A stretch of DNA of 64,000 nt, taken from NCBI RefSeq assembly GCF_002163755.1, contig NZ_CP015863.1, positions 1,364,001 to 1,428,000 on the forward strand, read 5' to 3'. The notes under the pieces were generated by a model that worked only from the letters and a program-made list of their open reading frames with translations, had not been told where the DNA came from and did not search any database. This DNA is from Vibrio campbellii CAIM 519 = NBRC 15631 = ATCC 25920 (GTDB lineage: Bacteria > Pseudomonadota > Gammaproteobacteria > Enterobacterales > Vibrionaceae). Below are positions 52,999-62,457 of the stretch, in pieces; positions within the stretch are counted from its first letter, which is position 1; every line of letters starts with the position of its first letter. The position numbers and the translations under genes are program-made.

Positions 52999-53625
52999 AT
53001 GGCCCCGAGAAGTACAACAAAAGAAAAAATACTCGATGTAGCAGAAGGACTATTTGCAGAATACGGCTTCAATGACACATCACTACGAACCATTACTGGT
53101 AAGGCAAACGTAAACCTGGCTTCGGTCAACTACCACTTTGGCGACAAGAAAACGCTTGTAAGGGCAGTGCTAGACCGTTACCTAGAAGCGCTAATGCCGA
53201 GTATTAAGACGTCGTTAATCGAGCTAAACACACATGATAGCTACAACATGGATGAAGTGTTTGAATCGTTGCGTCTACCGCTACGATCGCTAAATGAGGT
53301 AAGACCGAACGGTACGGCACTTTTTATGTTACTGATTGGTAGAGGTTACACCGACGTACAAGGCCATTTACGCTGGTTTATCAGTACAAGATATGAAGAA
53401 GTGATGAACTTGTTCATGTTCTCCATCATGAAAGCGAACCCAGAATTAACTGAAGAACAATTGTTCTGGCGATTACACTTCACATTAGGCACTTGCGTTT
53501 TCACTATGGCATCAAGCCAAGCGTTAACAGAAATTGCAGAAAGTAAGTTTGAAAAAGAGGTTGATGTTAAGTCTGTCGTCGACCTTTTGATTCCATATTT
53601 GTCGGCTGGTATGTCGGCAAAGTAA
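52999..53625 (+). CDS. psrA: TetR-family fatty-acid regulator, PsrA-like
   Basis: 208 residues from the ATG at 52999; upstream codons back to 52939 overlap the promoter. N-terminal TetR helix-turn-helix (TTKEKILDVAEGLFAEYGFNDTSLRTITGKANVNLASVNYHFGDKKTLVRAVLDRYL) closely resembles PsrA of Pseudomonas and Shewanella, a repressor of beta-oxidation genes released by long-chain fatty acids. The larger C-terminal domain would bind acyl ligands. It is 69 nt upstream of fadE in the same direction, and a PsrA-like site overlaps its own promoter. The symbol is inferred from resemblance and context. Confidence 0.75.
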   Translation: MAPRSTTKEKILDVAEGLFAEYGFNDTSLRTITGKANVNLASVNYHFGDKKTLVRAVLDRYLEALMPSIKTSLIELNTHDSYNMDEVFESLRLPLRSLNEVRPNGTALFMLLIGRGYTDVQGHLRWFISTRYEEVMNLFMFSIMKANPELTEEQLFWRLHFTLGTCVFTMASSQALTEIAESKFEKEVDVKSVVDLLIPYLSAGMSAK

Positions 53626-53694
53626 AGCATATTAAATCAATAATAAAGATAAGTTAAAGCCGCTAGCGGTGACGCGAACAAAAGGATCTGAACT

Positions 53695-55980
53695 ATGAGC
53701 TCTCTACGAAGAAAATGGATTAGTGACCCAGCATTTAAAATGTTTAAGAAAGTACTGCCTCCATTGTCGAGTACTGAAAAAGAAGCAATGGAAGCGGGCA
53801 GTGTATGGTGGGACGCTGAACTATTCTCAGGCAAGCCAAACTTTACAACGCTACATCATTATCCGAAGCCTGCTCTGACGTCTGAAGAGCAAGCCTTCAT
53901 GGACAATGAGCTAGAAACGTTACTAGAAATGTTGGATGACCAAAAGATCGTGAAAGACGATCGAGATCTTCCACCAGAAGTATGGGAGTTTTTACGCAAG
54001 GAGCGTTTCTTCTCGCTGATCATTTCAAAAGAATACGGTGGGCGAGAGTTTTCAGCGCTGGCTAACTCAACCATCGTTTCTCGCATTGCAACGCGCAGTA
54101 TCAGTGCTGCGGTTTCAGTGATGGTTCCAAACTCTCTTGGTCCGGGTGAGCTGCTTTCTCACTATGGTACTCAAGATCAAAAAGATTATTGGCTGCCGCG
54201 TCTTGCAGACGGTACGGATATTCCATGTTTTGCCCTTACTGGTCCTGAAGCGGGCTCGGACGCTGGTGGTATCCCAGACCAAGGTGTTGTGTGTTATGGC
54301 ATGCATGAAGGTGAAGAAGTTCTAGGTATCCGTGTTAGCTGGAACAAGCGTTACATCACTCTGGCACCTGTAGCAACGGTTCTTGGTCTAGCGTTTAAGC
54401 TTCAAGATCCTGATGGTCTACTTGGTGACAAGAAAGACGTGGGTATCACTTGTGCTCTAATTCCTGCTGATCACGAAGGTGTCGAAATTGGTGAGCGTCA
54501 CGACCCACTGGGTTCTGCATTCATGAACGGCCCAACACGCGGTAACGATGTGTTTATTCCAATGGATTGGTTGATCGGTGGCTCCGAATACGCAGGTAAA
54601 GGCTGGCGTATGTTGGTGGAATGTCTATCGGCTGGACGAGGCATTTCCCTTCCTGCACTAGGCACAGCGATTGGCCACCTAACAACACGCACAACTGGCG
54701 CTTATGCTTATGTTCGTAAGCAGTTTGGTATGTCGATTGGTAAGTTTGAAGGTGTTGCAGAGGCGATGGGGCGCATTGGTGGTTTAACTTACCTACTAGA
54801 AGCGACTCGAACGCTAACCACCACTTCTCTAGATATGAAGGAGAAGCCAGGCATTGTAACTGCGATTGCGAAATACCACATGACGGAAATCGCTCGTACC
54901 ATCCTAAATGACTCTTTCGATATCCATGCTGGTCGTGCTATTCAAGACGGTCCAATGAACTACCTAGCAAAACACTATCTAGGTATTCCGGTCGCGATTA
55001 CGGTTGAAGGTGCAAACATCTTAACTCGTAACTTAATGATCTTTGGTCAGGGTGCTACACGTTGTCACCCATACGTTCTGAAAGAGATGGAAGCCGCTGC
55101 GAACCCAGATCCGAAAGAAGGCGCAAAAGAGTTTGATGATCTGCTGTTCAAACATATCAAACACGCAATGGGTAACACCTTTGGCGCATTGGGTGCAGCG
55201 TTGACTGGTTCTCGCCTCGTGAAAGCACACATGAGCGGGCCGACGCAGCAATACTATAAGGATATTACTCGCCTCAGCCGCGCGCTGGCAGTGAGTGCAG
55301 ACTTTGCAATGTTGACTCTAGGTGGTGACCTGAAGCGCAAAGAAATGATTTCTGCACGCCTTGGTGATGGCTTAAGCTACTTGTACATGGCTTCTGCTGC
55401 ACTCAAGAAGTATGAAGATGAAGGTCGTCAGCAGGGTGATTTGAACTTTGTTCATTATGCAGTACAACACTGCTTATACAATGCTTCGAAGTCATTGAAT
55501 GAGGCTTACTCGAACTTCCCTGTGAAATACGTAGGTGGCGTTCTAAAAGGCTTGTTGTTCCCATTGGGTAACCATTTCAATGCGCCAAGCGACGAGCTAT
55601 GTGTGAGCCTAGCAGAAGCGATGATGACACCAGGCGCTCAACGTGACCGACTGACTCATCTATGCTACATCGGCAAAGAGGAAGACGACAGCGTTGGCCT
55701 AATGGAACGTGCATTCTTGGCGATGTACGATGTGAAGCCTCTCGAGCGTAAGCTGATGAAAGCTGCAAAAGATGGCAAAGTAGCGCGTAAAGGTCTATTG
55801 CATGACCGCCTACAGCAAGCGTTTGAAGCCGAGGTACTGACAGAGCAAGAAATCGACCAAATCATGGCGGCAGATAAGTTGCGCTACAAAGCGATTCAAG
55901 TCGACCACTTTAGTCACGATTTCTCAGAAGTTCGCACCAACGTGACGACGAAGAAATCGCACCTGAACTCAGCAGCATGA
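53695..55980 (+). CDS. fadE: acyl-CoA dehydrogenase FadE
   Basis: 761 residues, the long FadE type. N-terminal region ~1-80 then an acyl-CoA dehydrogenase core: ISKEYGGREFSALA, FALTGPEAGSDAGG (FAD-contacting), GKGWRMLVECLSAGRGISLPALG, and C-terminal helices with TVEGANILTRNLMIFGQGA near the active-site region. It catalyses the first step of fatty acid beta-oxidation. Shorter than E. coli FadE (814), lacking its N-terminal membrane helices. Second gene after psrA; FadR and PsrA-like sites lie upstream of the operon. Confidence 0.93.
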   Translation: MSSLRRKWISDPAFKMFKKVLPPLSSTEKEAMEAGSVWWDAELFSGKPNFTTLHHYPKPALTSEEQAFMDNELETLLEMLDDQKIVKDDRDLPPEVWEFLRKERFFSLIISKEYGGREFSALANSTIVSRIATRSISAAVSVMVPNSLGPGELLSHYGTQDQKDYWLPRLADGTDIPCFALTGPEAGSDAGGIPDQGVVCYGMHEGEEVLGIRVSWNKRYITLAPVATVLGLAFKLQDPDGLLGDKKDVGITCALIPADHEGVEIGERHDPLGSAFMNGPTRGNDVFIPMDWLIGGSEYAGKGWRMLVECLSAGRGISLPALGTAIGHLTTRTTGAYAYVRKQFGMSIGKFEGVAEAMGRIGGLTYLLEATRTLTTTSLDMKEKPGIVTAIAKYHMTEIARTILNDSFDIHAGRAIQDGPMNYLAKHYLGIPVAITVEGANILTRNLMIFGQGATRCHPYVLKEMEAAANPDPKEGAKEFDDLLFKHIKHAMGNTFGALGAALTGSRLVKAHMSGPTQQYYKDITRLSRALAVSADFAMLTLGGDLKRKEMISARLGDGLSYLYMASAALKKYEDEGRQQGDLNFVHYAVQHCLYNASKSLNEAYSNFPVKYVGGVLKGLLFPLGNHFNAPSDELCVSLAEAMMTPGAQRDRLTHLCYIGKEEDDSVGLMERAFLAMYDVKPLERKLMKAAKDGKVARKGLLHDRLQQAFEAEVLTEQEIDQIMAADKLRYKAIQVDHFSHDFSEVRTNVTTKKSHLNSAA

Positions 55981-56003
55981 AGCGTTTGAGTATAAAATGA
56001 GAG

Positions 56004-56029
56004 AAGCACCTCAATTGAGGTGCTTTTTT
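56004..56029 (+). terminator. intrinsic terminator after fadE
   Basis: Perfect palindrome AGCACCTCAATTGAGGTGCT, then TTTTTT. Confidence 0.9.
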
Positions 56030-56159
56030 GTGTTTGAGCCTTTAGGTTTTTCTGTTGAGTGCTCCAACCACTTGCATTTTCGCAGCATTTTTACAGAAAT
56101 TAGGTGCGAAGTAGGGCTGAACCTTTTATCCTAGCAACGTTTTTTAAAGGAAGTTGAAT

Positions 56160-57362
56160 ATGATCATCAAACCTAGAATTCGTGGATTTATCTGTACTAC
56201 TACGCACCCAGTGGGTTGTGAAGCTAACGTAAAAGAACAAATTGCTTACACTAAAGCACAAGGCCCAATTAAAAACGCACCAAAACGCGTTCTTGTTGTG
56301 GGTGCATCAAGTGGCTACGGCCTATCTTCTCGTATCGCTGCGGCATTTGGTGGCGGCGCTTCAACTATCGGTGTTTTCTTCGAAAAAGAAGGCACAGAGA
56401 AGAAGCCAGGTACAGCAGGTTTTTACAACGCGGCTGCTTTCGAGAAGCTAGCTCGTGAAGAAGGTCTGTACGCGAAAAGCCTAAACGGCGACGCTTTCTC
56501 AAATGAAGCAAAACAGAAAACAATCGATCTGATTAAAGAAGACCTTGGTCAGGTAGATATGGTGGTTTACTCACTGGCTTCTCCAGTACGTAAAATGCCA
56601 GAGACGGGTGAACTAATCCGTTCAGCACTTAAGCCTATCGGTGAGACTTACACGTCAACGGCTGTTGATACCAACAAAGACGTCATCATCGAAGCAAGCG
56701 TAGAGCCTGCAACTGAGCAAGAAATCCAAGACACAGTAACCGTAATGGGCGGTGAAGACTGGGAACTATGGATTAACGCACTATCAGACGCTGGCGTGCT
56801 AGCAGATGGTTGCAAAACAGTTGCATACAGCTACATCGGCACTGAACTAACTTGGCCTATCTACTGGGATGGCGCTCTAGGTAAAGCGAAAATGGACCTT
56901 GATCGTGCATCAGCAGCACTGAACGAGAAACTATCTGCAACTGGCGGTAGCGCAAACGTAGCGGTACTTAAGTCTGTTGTGACTCAAGCAAGTTCTGCAA
57001 TTCCTGTTATGCCTCTATACATCGCAATGGTATTCAAGAAAATGCGTGAAGAAGGCGTACATGAAGGTTGTATGGAGCAGATCTTCCGTATGTTCAGCCA
57101 ACGTCTTTACAAAGAAGACGGCAGCGCTGCAGAAGTAGATGAAGTGAACCGTCTACGTCTGGATGATTGGGAACTGCGCGAAGATATCCAACAACACTGT
57201 CGTGACCTATGGCCACAGATCACGTCTGAAAACCTAAAAGAGCTAACTGACTACGTTGAGTACAAAGAAGAGTTCTTGAAGCTATTCGGCTTCGGTGTTG
57301 ACGGTGTCGATTACGAAGCAGACGTTAACCCAGCAGTAGAAACAGATTTCACTCAAATCTAA
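56160..57362 (+). CDS. fabV: NADH-dependent enoyl-ACP reductase FabV
   Basis: 400 residues from ATG 56160 with AAGGA upstream. SDR superfamily of the long FabV branch: cofactor motif VGASSGYGLSSRIAAAFGGGA (about 48-68) and catalytic Tyr-x8-Lys in YSYIGTELTWPIYWDGALGKAK. It reduces the last double bond in fatty acid synthesis; the Vibrio enzyme is known as naturally triclosan-tolerant. Monocistronic, between two strong terminators, with codon use typical of a well-expressed gene. Placement next to fadE puts synthesis and degradation genes side by side. Confidence 0.95.
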   Translation: MIIKPRIRGFICTTTHPVGCEANVKEQIAYTKAQGPIKNAPKRVLVVGASSGYGLSSRIAAAFGGGASTIGVFFEKEGTEKKPGTAGFYNAAAFEKLAREEGLYAKSLNGDAFSNEAKQKTIDLIKEDLGQVDMVVYSLASPVRKMPETGELIRSALKPIGETYTSTAVDTNKDVIIEASVEPATEQEIQDTVTVMGGEDWELWINALSDAGVLADGCKTVAYSYIGTELTWPIYWDGALGKAKMDLDRASAALNEKLSATGGSANVAVLKSVVTQASSAIPVMPLYIAMVFKKMREEGVHEGCMEQIFRMFSQRLYKEDGSAAEVDEVNRLRLDDWELREDIQQHCRDLWPQITSENLKELTDYVEYKEEFLKLFGFGVDGVDYEADVNPAVETDFTQI

Positions 57363-57380
57363 TCGTTTCTAACGGAATTA

Positions 57381-57409
57381 AAAAAGGCGCTCAATAGAGC
57401 GCCTTTTTT
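57381..57409 (+). terminator. intrinsic terminator after fabV
   Basis: AAAAAGGCGCTC / GAGCGCCTTTTT around AATA. Also faces the convergent ybjL-like gene. Confidence 0.9.
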
Positions 57410-57478
57410 GTGTCTTAATGCCTTGTGTTGAATCATGAGCGCTACCTAAAACCAACCAACAAAGCTCATTCAAAGGGT

Positions 57479-59161
57479 TTAGCTTAGAATAATCAGGATA
57501 GTACCTGCTAGCGTCATCAAGATATTAGCAATCGCGTACGTACCAGCATAACCCAGAGCAGGAATTGTCGACTTCGCGTATTCGTTCACTACGTCCATTG
57601 CTGGTGCACATGTACGTGCACCGATGATGGCACCAAAGAGTAGCGCACGGTTCATCTTAAGTACGTAAGCGCCAACTAGGTAAGCAAGCACGACAGGCAC
57701 AACGCTGACGATAAACGCCAAACCGATGATCTGCGGACCGACTTGTGAAAGGTGCTCAAAAATCTTACCACCAGCGCTCAAACCAATTCCGACCATAAAG
57801 AACATCAGTCCTAAGTCTTTGACCATGTTCAGTGCCCCCTGTGGAACATAACCAAAAGTGGGGTGGTTTGCTCGTAGGAAGCCCAGTGTGATGCCAGAAA
57901 GTAATAGGCCGACTGCGTTACCTAAGCTGAATGACACTTGACCAAACGTCATGGTCACCAAGCCAAACATAATGCCCAGAATAAAGAAGCTACAAAATGC
58001 GAGTAAGTCTGCCATCTGGCTGTGGATCGAGATGAAACCGATTTTCTCAGCAAGGCCATGAACACGACTCTTTTCACCACTCACTTGAAGTACATCACCT
58101 TTAGCGAGAACAATGTCTAAATCCATCGGCATTTCAATTTGAGCACGTACTACGCGGTTCAAGAAACAGCCGAATTCCGATAGGTTCAAATCAGATAAAC
58201 GCTTACCAGCAATTGCATCGCTTTTAACCACGATCTCTTCTTCGACAATTCGAAGGTCAAGTAGGTTACGGTCGAATACTTCTTTGCCGTTACGGAAACT
58301 TGGGTCAAGACGTGCGTGGCTGTCTGGGAAACCGACTAGTGCGATTTCGTCACCTTCTTGCAGGATTGCGTCACCATCCGGGTGGGCAAGAATCCCGTTA
58401 CGACGAATACGTTCAATGTAACAACCTGTCTGGCGGTAAATGCCCAGCTCACGAAGGTTCTTCCCATCTGTCCAGTCAATCAGCTCAGGGCCAACACGGT
58501 ACGCACGGATAATCGGCAGGTACACCTTACGTTGGCTAGAGTTACCAAGTCCACGCTCTTGTGCGATCTGCTGCGCTGAATCCGATAGGTTTTGCTTTTG
58601 CAGTTTTGGCAGCAGTTTGGCGAACATGATCATACTTATCAAACCTACCAGATAAGCCATCGCGTAACCGACGGATAGATTTTCTAATACCAAAGAAAAA
58701 TCCATGTTACGCGGAATGGTTGCAAGACCAGAGTTTAAAGCATCTTGTGCACCTACCAGAACAGGCGTAGCGGTAAGAGCGCCCGCCATCATGCCGGCAG
58801 ATAAACCAAAATCAAGGCCCATGTAGTGGCTGCAAAAGTAGGTAAGACCTACCGCAGAGACTAATACGGTCATACTTAGAATAAAGTAATGCTTACCGTC
58901 TCGGAAAAAAATGCCGAAGAAGTTAGGCCCAGCTTCAATACCTACACAGTAGATAAACAGCATAAAGCCGATGGTTAAGGCCTCTGCATTAAAAGAAAAG
59001 CCAAGATGGCCCATTACGAGAGAAGTAATGAGAACGCCAATAGAATTGCCTAACTGCAACTTTCCAAAGCGAATTTTGCCAAAGGCAAGGCCAATTGCTA
59101 ATACGACGAAGATTAGAAGAATGGGGTTTTGTTCGAGAAGGTGTACGACGTCTATGTTCAC
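57479..59161 (-). CDS. AspT/YidE-family transporter, YbjL-like
   Basis: 560 residues. Two membrane halves (about 12-175 and 385-560), each with five or six helices and the duplicated motif of the AAEx/YidE-YbjL family (GIEAGPNFF and GLSAGGKIF; GALTATPVLVGAQDA and GARTCAPAMDVVNEYA). Between them are two TrkA_C-type cytoplasmic regulatory domains (about 205-290 and 290-375). The family includes aspartate:alanine exchangers and YbjL, linked to dicarboxylate or amino acid export. The substrate is not known here. Monocistronic. Confidence 0.85.
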   Translation of the reverse strand: MNIDVVHLLEQNPILLIFVVLAIGLAFGKIRFGKLQLGNSIGVLITSLVMGHLGFSFNAEALTIGFMLFIYCVGIEAGPNFFGIFFRDGKHYFILSMTVLVSAVGLTYFCSHYMGLDFGLSAGMMAGALTATPVLVGAQDALNSGLATIPRNMDFSLVLENLSVGYAMAYLVGLISMIMFAKLLPKLQKQNLSDSAQQIAQERGLGNSSQRKVYLPIIRAYRVGPELIDWTDGKNLRELGIYRQTGCYIERIRRNGILAHPDGDAILQEGDEIALVGFPDSHARLDPSFRNGKEVFDRNLLDLRIVEEEIVVKSDAIAGKRLSDLNLSEFGCFLNRVVRAQIEMPMDLDIVLAKGDVLQVSGEKSRVHGLAEKIGFISIHSQMADLLAFCSFFILGIMFGLVTMTFGQVSFSLGNAVGLLLSGITLGFLRANHPTFGYVPQGALNMVKDLGLMFFMVGIGLSAGGKIFEHLSQVGPQIIGLAFIVSVVPVVLAYLVGAYVLKMNRALLFGAIIGARTCAPAMDVVNEYAKSTIPALGYAGTYAIANILMTLAGTILIILS

Positions 59162-59300
59162 TGCGTGGCTCGGGTAAGGTGTGTGCCAAATAAAATAGTT
59201 AAGAATTTCGAATTGTAACTAAATATGGAAAAAAGATAAGTGAAATTTTTTAGGTTTTACTATTACTTGACGTAGGGGAGTTCTAATTTGGAAAGATAAT

Positions 59301-59324
59301 AAAAAAGCCGCTAATAGCGGCTTT
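59301..59324 (-). terminator. intrinsic terminator after grxA
   Basis: AAAGCCGCT / AGCGGCTTT around AAT, with T-tract on the minus strand; 20 nt past the grxA stop. Confidence 0.88.
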
Positions 59325-59343
59325 AAAAAATCAGTAATTTGAA

Positions 59344-59610
59344 TTACTCGTCGAACAGGCCTAGGTGCTCTTTTGCGTAAGCTTCAAAGTCATCACAACC
59401 ACCGATGTGCGTTTGGTCGATGAAGATTTGAGGAACAGTTTCTACTGGCTTACCAACTGTTTTCTCTAGGTCAGCTTTAGAAATGCCTTCAGCGTGGATA
59501 TCTACGTAACGGTAGTTGAAGTCATCACGTTTTGCTTTTAGCGTTTCTGCGTGCTCTTTTGCACGAACACAGAATGGACAAGCTGGGCGACCAAAGATAA
59601 CTACGAACAT
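59344..59610 (-). CDS. grxA: glutaredoxin 1
   Basis: 88 residues from the ATG at 59610 (AGGAGA upstream); upstream codons to 59652 have no homology. Active site C11-P-F-C14 (CPFC, a small variant of the usual CPYC), with cis-Pro motif ETVPQIFIDQTHIGGCDDFEAY. It reduces disulfides, including ribonucleotide reductase and OxyR in E. coli, using glutathione. A near-perfect OxyR site lies 110-150 bp upstream, matching the E. coli regulon. Confidence 0.93.
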   Translation of the reverse strand: MFVVIFGRPACPFCVRAKEHAETLKAKRDDFNYRYVDIHAEGISKADLEKTVGKPVETVPQIFIDQTHIGGCDDFEAYAKEHLGLFDE

Positions 59611-59720
59611 AATCTTATTTCTCCTAAAATCTCTTCTTGTAGAAAGCGACACTAGACTTCATGTCGGTACACGCCTTCATTTGTTGGGATAACTATGCCC
59701 GATCCAGTTACGGAAATAAA

Positions 59721-59757
59721 GTAGCAATTACCTCTTGTCTCGATAGGTGAAATCTAT
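59721..59757 (-). promoter_or_regulatory. OxyR operator of grxA
   Basis: ATAGGTGAAATCTAT matches ATAG-n-t-nnn-a-n-CTAT in full, and a second 15-mer GTAGCAATTACCTCT, exactly 7 bp away, matches at 7 of 10 key positions. Full 37-bp OxyR spacing. It is just upstream of the likely -35 region (about 59700) of grxA. Confidence 0.75.
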
Positions 59758-59839
59758 CGTATAAAAACTGAACGCGCACTAAGCTTATAGCCAAGAAAAG
59801 TCACTTTTAAGGGCAATTCTTAATCGTTTAAATGGCGTG

Positions 59840-59875
59840 TTAAGTATGTGAAGTGACGCATAAAAACATACTTAA
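59840..59875. promoter_or_regulatory. 10+10 inverted repeat upstream of the iron ADH
   Basis: Perfect TTAAGTATGT / ACATACTTAA separated by 16 bp, about 95-130 nt upstream of the alcohol dehydrogenase start. No T-tract, so an operator is likelier than a terminator. Binding factor unknown. Confidence 0.5.
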
Positions 59876-59968
59876 TGTAGGGTTAATGGCGGCAAGGTGC
59901 ACTCGGTCAACTTTTTTTTGCTGAAAGCATAGCACTCTAGTGTGAGTTGTTGTTTGGGGAGGAAGTGT

Positions 59969-61213
59969 ATGTTTCAGTTTATGACTGCGACACGGATTAT
60001 CTTCGGCGAGGGGGCGCTCCAATCTTCGCTGTCTGTAATCAATCAATTTGGCTACAGCGTTTTACTGGTCACGGGTAAAGATACGCAACGAGCCACACCT
60101 ATCATTAATTATCTAAAAGCGCAGAACATGCGTTATCAGCATGTCGCCATTAATGGCGAACCTAATATCACCATGGTGGAAGAAACTGCCGTGCTTGGGC
60201 GCAAGTTTCAGCCGGACATGGTCATTGCAATTGGTGGGGGCAGTGTCATTGATATGGGCAAAGCACTTGCCGCTATCATCCCCAACCAAGGTGATGTCTA
60301 TGATTACGTCGAAGTGGTTGGGCGAAACGTACCTTTAAAAACCAAACCGATTCATTTGATTGCAATTCCTACGACAGCAAGTACTGGATCTGAAGTGACC
60401 AGAAATGCGGTGCTTAAGTCGGGGCAAGATCAAGTGAAGGTCAGTTTAAGAAGCCCGGAAATGCTTGCTGATTTAGCGATAGTCGATCCAACGTTAACCT
60501 ATGGCACTGATCAATATACCTCTGGTCGCGGCGCGATGGATGCGTTCACTCACCTTATGGAAGCTTACGTATGTGGTGATCCTAATCCGCTCACTGACAT
60601 GGTGTGCGAGGAAGGGTTGCGTCGTTTAAGCCGTTCGGTCATTGCAGGGTGTAAGCAAGACAGTCACAAAGCCAGAGCAGACCTTTCTTTTGCAGCACTT
60701 TTGGGTGGAATGGCCATCACCAACGCTAAGCTAGGCGCTGCGCACGGTTTAGCTTCTGCATTGGGTGGCAAGCTTGATGCTCCTCACAGTGTCATTACCG
60801 CGCGTTTGGCTCCTCATGTTATGCAAGAAAACATCAATGCTGCAAAAAGGGCAGGGCGCAGCGACGTAATAAGCCGTTACAAGCGATTGGCGCAACTCGT
60901 CACGGAAAGAACCAATGCCAACGAGCATAACGGCGTACTTTGGGTGAGAATGGTGCTGGATAAGCTTGAGTTACCTCAGCTTGGAAAATTTGGTGTGTGT
61001 CAGACGTCGTTTGAGCAAGTCGCTGACGATGCACTTAAGTCAGTTGCTATCAAAGGCAACCCATTACCGCTCACGCAAGATCGTTTGGTGTATATTCTTC
61101 GCCAAGTATGTGATGGCAGTGAAGTTTGCATGTGCGAGAGTGAAGGTAGCCAACATGTAAGCTCAGTAGAGGTGTTGGAGTCACGTTCCGATCTCTCAGA
61201 TGTGAATCAATAG
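59969..61213 (+). CDS. iron-containing alcohol dehydrogenase
   Basis: 414 residues from the ATG at 59969, with GGGGAGG a few bases upstream. Cofactor motif GGGSVIDMGKALA (about 92-104) then TTASTGSEVTRNAV, and metal ligands in DAFTHLMEAYV and GAAHGLASALGGKLDAPHS. The Asp/His/His/His set of type III alcohol dehydrogenases is complete. Type III alcohol dehydrogenases act on short-chain alcohols, glycerol, lactaldehyde or methylglyoxal; the substrate is unclear. A C-terminal ~25-residue tail (SSVEVLESRSDLSDVNQ) is unusual for the family. An inverted repeat lies upstream. Confidence 0.85.
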   Translation: MFQFMTATRIIFGEGALQSSLSVINQFGYSVLLVTGKDTQRATPIINYLKAQNMRYQHVAINGEPNITMVEETAVLGRKFQPDMVIAIGGGSVIDMGKALAAIIPNQGDVYDYVEVVGRNVPLKTKPIHLIAIPTTASTGSEVTRNAVLKSGQDQVKVSLRSPEMLADLAIVDPTLTYGTDQYTSGRGAMDAFTHLMEAYVCGDPNPLTDMVCEEGLRRLSRSVIAGCKQDSHKARADLSFAALLGGMAITNAKLGAAHGLASALGGKLDAPHSVITARLAPHVMQENINAAKRAGRSDVISRYKRLAQLVTERTNANEHNGVLWVRMVLDKLELPQLGKFGVCQTSFEQVADDALKSVAIKGNPLPLTQDRLVYILRQVCDGSEVCMCESEGSQHVSSVEVLESRSDLSDVNQ

Positions 61214-61235
61214 AAATACGATTGACCAGATACGA

Positions 61236-61261
61236 AAAGGGAAGCTATTTAGCTCCCCTTT
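61236..61261. terminator. terminator between the iron ADH and hexR
   Basis: AAAGGGAAGC / GCTCCCCTTT with one mismatch around TATTTA; T-rich both ways, so it may serve the two convergent genes. Confidence 0.7.
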
Positions 61262-61291
61262 CTGCTTTTTATTACTGACTAAGTCGATTCG

Positions 61292-62146
61292 TTAGTACTG
61301 ACTTAGCTTGTCGTAGCGGCTGTCTTTCAGCGCGTCTTTTACTCGCTTCAAGTTCTCGCGGAAGCCAGTGCCACGGCGCAGAGTAAAGCCAGTGGCTAGC
61401 ACATCGATCACCGTCATTTGTACTACGCGACTTGCCATAGGCATGTAAACGTCAGTGTCTTCTGGTACGTCTAGAGTAATAGCCAGTGAGCTTGCTTTCT
61501 CTAGCGGTGAATCTTTTGCTGTGATAGCAATAACGGTTGCACCGTTTTCACGTGCAAGGTTCGCAATCTCAACTTGGCTCTTAGTGCGACCCGTATGAGA
61601 AATCAGGACGATCACATCGTTGTCACTGCAGTTAATGCAGCTCATGCGTTGCATTACGATGTCTTCAAAACAAGTAATTGGAATGTTGAAGCGAATAAAC
61701 TTGTTTTGAGCGTCACGCGCAACAGAAGAAGAGGCGCCTAGACCGAAGAATGAGATGCGCTTCGCTTGGGTCAACAGATCAACCGCACGGTTAACTTGCA
61801 TCGCATCAAGGCTGTTTTTCGCAACATCCAAACAAGCCATTGTCGATTCAAAAATCTTGTGCGTGTAGGCATCAGGCCCATCGTCTTCTTCCACGTTACG
61901 GTTAACGTAAGGTGTACCATTGGCAAGGCTTTGCGCAAGGTGAAGTTTAAAGTCCGGGAAACCTTTGGTATCCAGGCGACGACAGAAACGGTTTACAGTA
62001 GGCTCACTCACATCAGCCATTTTCGCTAACGTTGCAATGCTTGAATGAATTGCAGTTTGTGGAGACGCCATAATTACTTCCGCAACTTTGCGCTCTGACT
62101 TACTGAAATTCTCCAGATTTTTTTGAATTTTTTCTAATGTATTCAT
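61292..62146 (-). CDS. hexR: HexR, RpiR-family carbon-metabolism regulator
   Basis: 284 residues from the ATG at 62146 (the GTG three codons earlier is possible). N-terminal RpiR helix-turn-helix (IATLAKMADVSEPTVNRFCRRLDTKGFPDFKLHLAQSL) and C-terminal SIS sugar-phosphate domain (FFGLGASSSVARDAQNKF, VVLISHTGRTKSQVEIA). Very close to E. coli HexR along the whole length. HexR senses 2-keto-3-deoxy-6-phosphogluconate and controls central carbon genes. The 13-bp TGTA-N5-TACA upstream is short for its usual site. Confidence 0.92.
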   Translation of the reverse strand: MNTLEKIQKNLENFSKSERKVAEVIMASPQTAIHSSIATLAKMADVSEPTVNRFCRRLDTKGFPDFKLHLAQSLANGTPYVNRNVEEDDGPDAYTHKIFESTMACLDVAKNSLDAMQVNRAVDLLTQAKRISFFGLGASSSVARDAQNKFIRFNIPITCFEDIVMQRMSCINCSDNDVIVLISHTGRTKSQVEIANLARENGATVIAITAKDSPLEKASSLAITLDVPEDTDVYMPMASRVVQMTVIDVLATGFTLRRGTGFRENLKRVKDALKDSRYDKLSQY

Positions 62147-62457
62147 AGTGTTCACGAGGGTATAGAGAACAACTCGCTGGCTCTGCTAACGGGTGGAAAC
62201 CCAAGGGCTTCTCGGTCTAGAGGGGCGTTAACGAAAACTACCAGCGCCATAAAATCAGTATAAACCCGATCCTCAATCTGGCTAAACCAAATACGGTTAC
62301 TATTTCGTGAGAATTTGACAAGCCTCAAACAAAATGTTGTAAAAACTACAGAATTGGATGTGGGATAGTTGGTTTGTTGCTCTAGTGGCACAATAATGAT
62401 GTTTGAGTTACACCAAAACGAAAGAAATTTTCAATTTGATGTAACTCACATTGACGC
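62147..62457. other. intergenic stretch upstream of hexR
   Basis: No gene is supported; a minus-strand frame 62152-62391 lacks a ribosome site. Contains TGTAAAAACTACA (62337-62349), an inverted pair with 5-bp centre, and A/T-rich promoter sequence. The panP-like stop falls at 62458. Confidence 0.3.

Noticed and set aside
62337..62349. TGTAAAAACTACA upstream of hexR as a HexR operator.
   Set aside because: The spacing is TGTA-N5-TACA, two bases shorter than the known HexR site (TGTA-N7-TACA). Recorded only as a loose similarity.
62152..62391. 79-codon minus-strand frame upstream of hexR.
   Set aside because: No ribosome site and no recognisable family; it spans the promoter region of hexR, so treated as chance.
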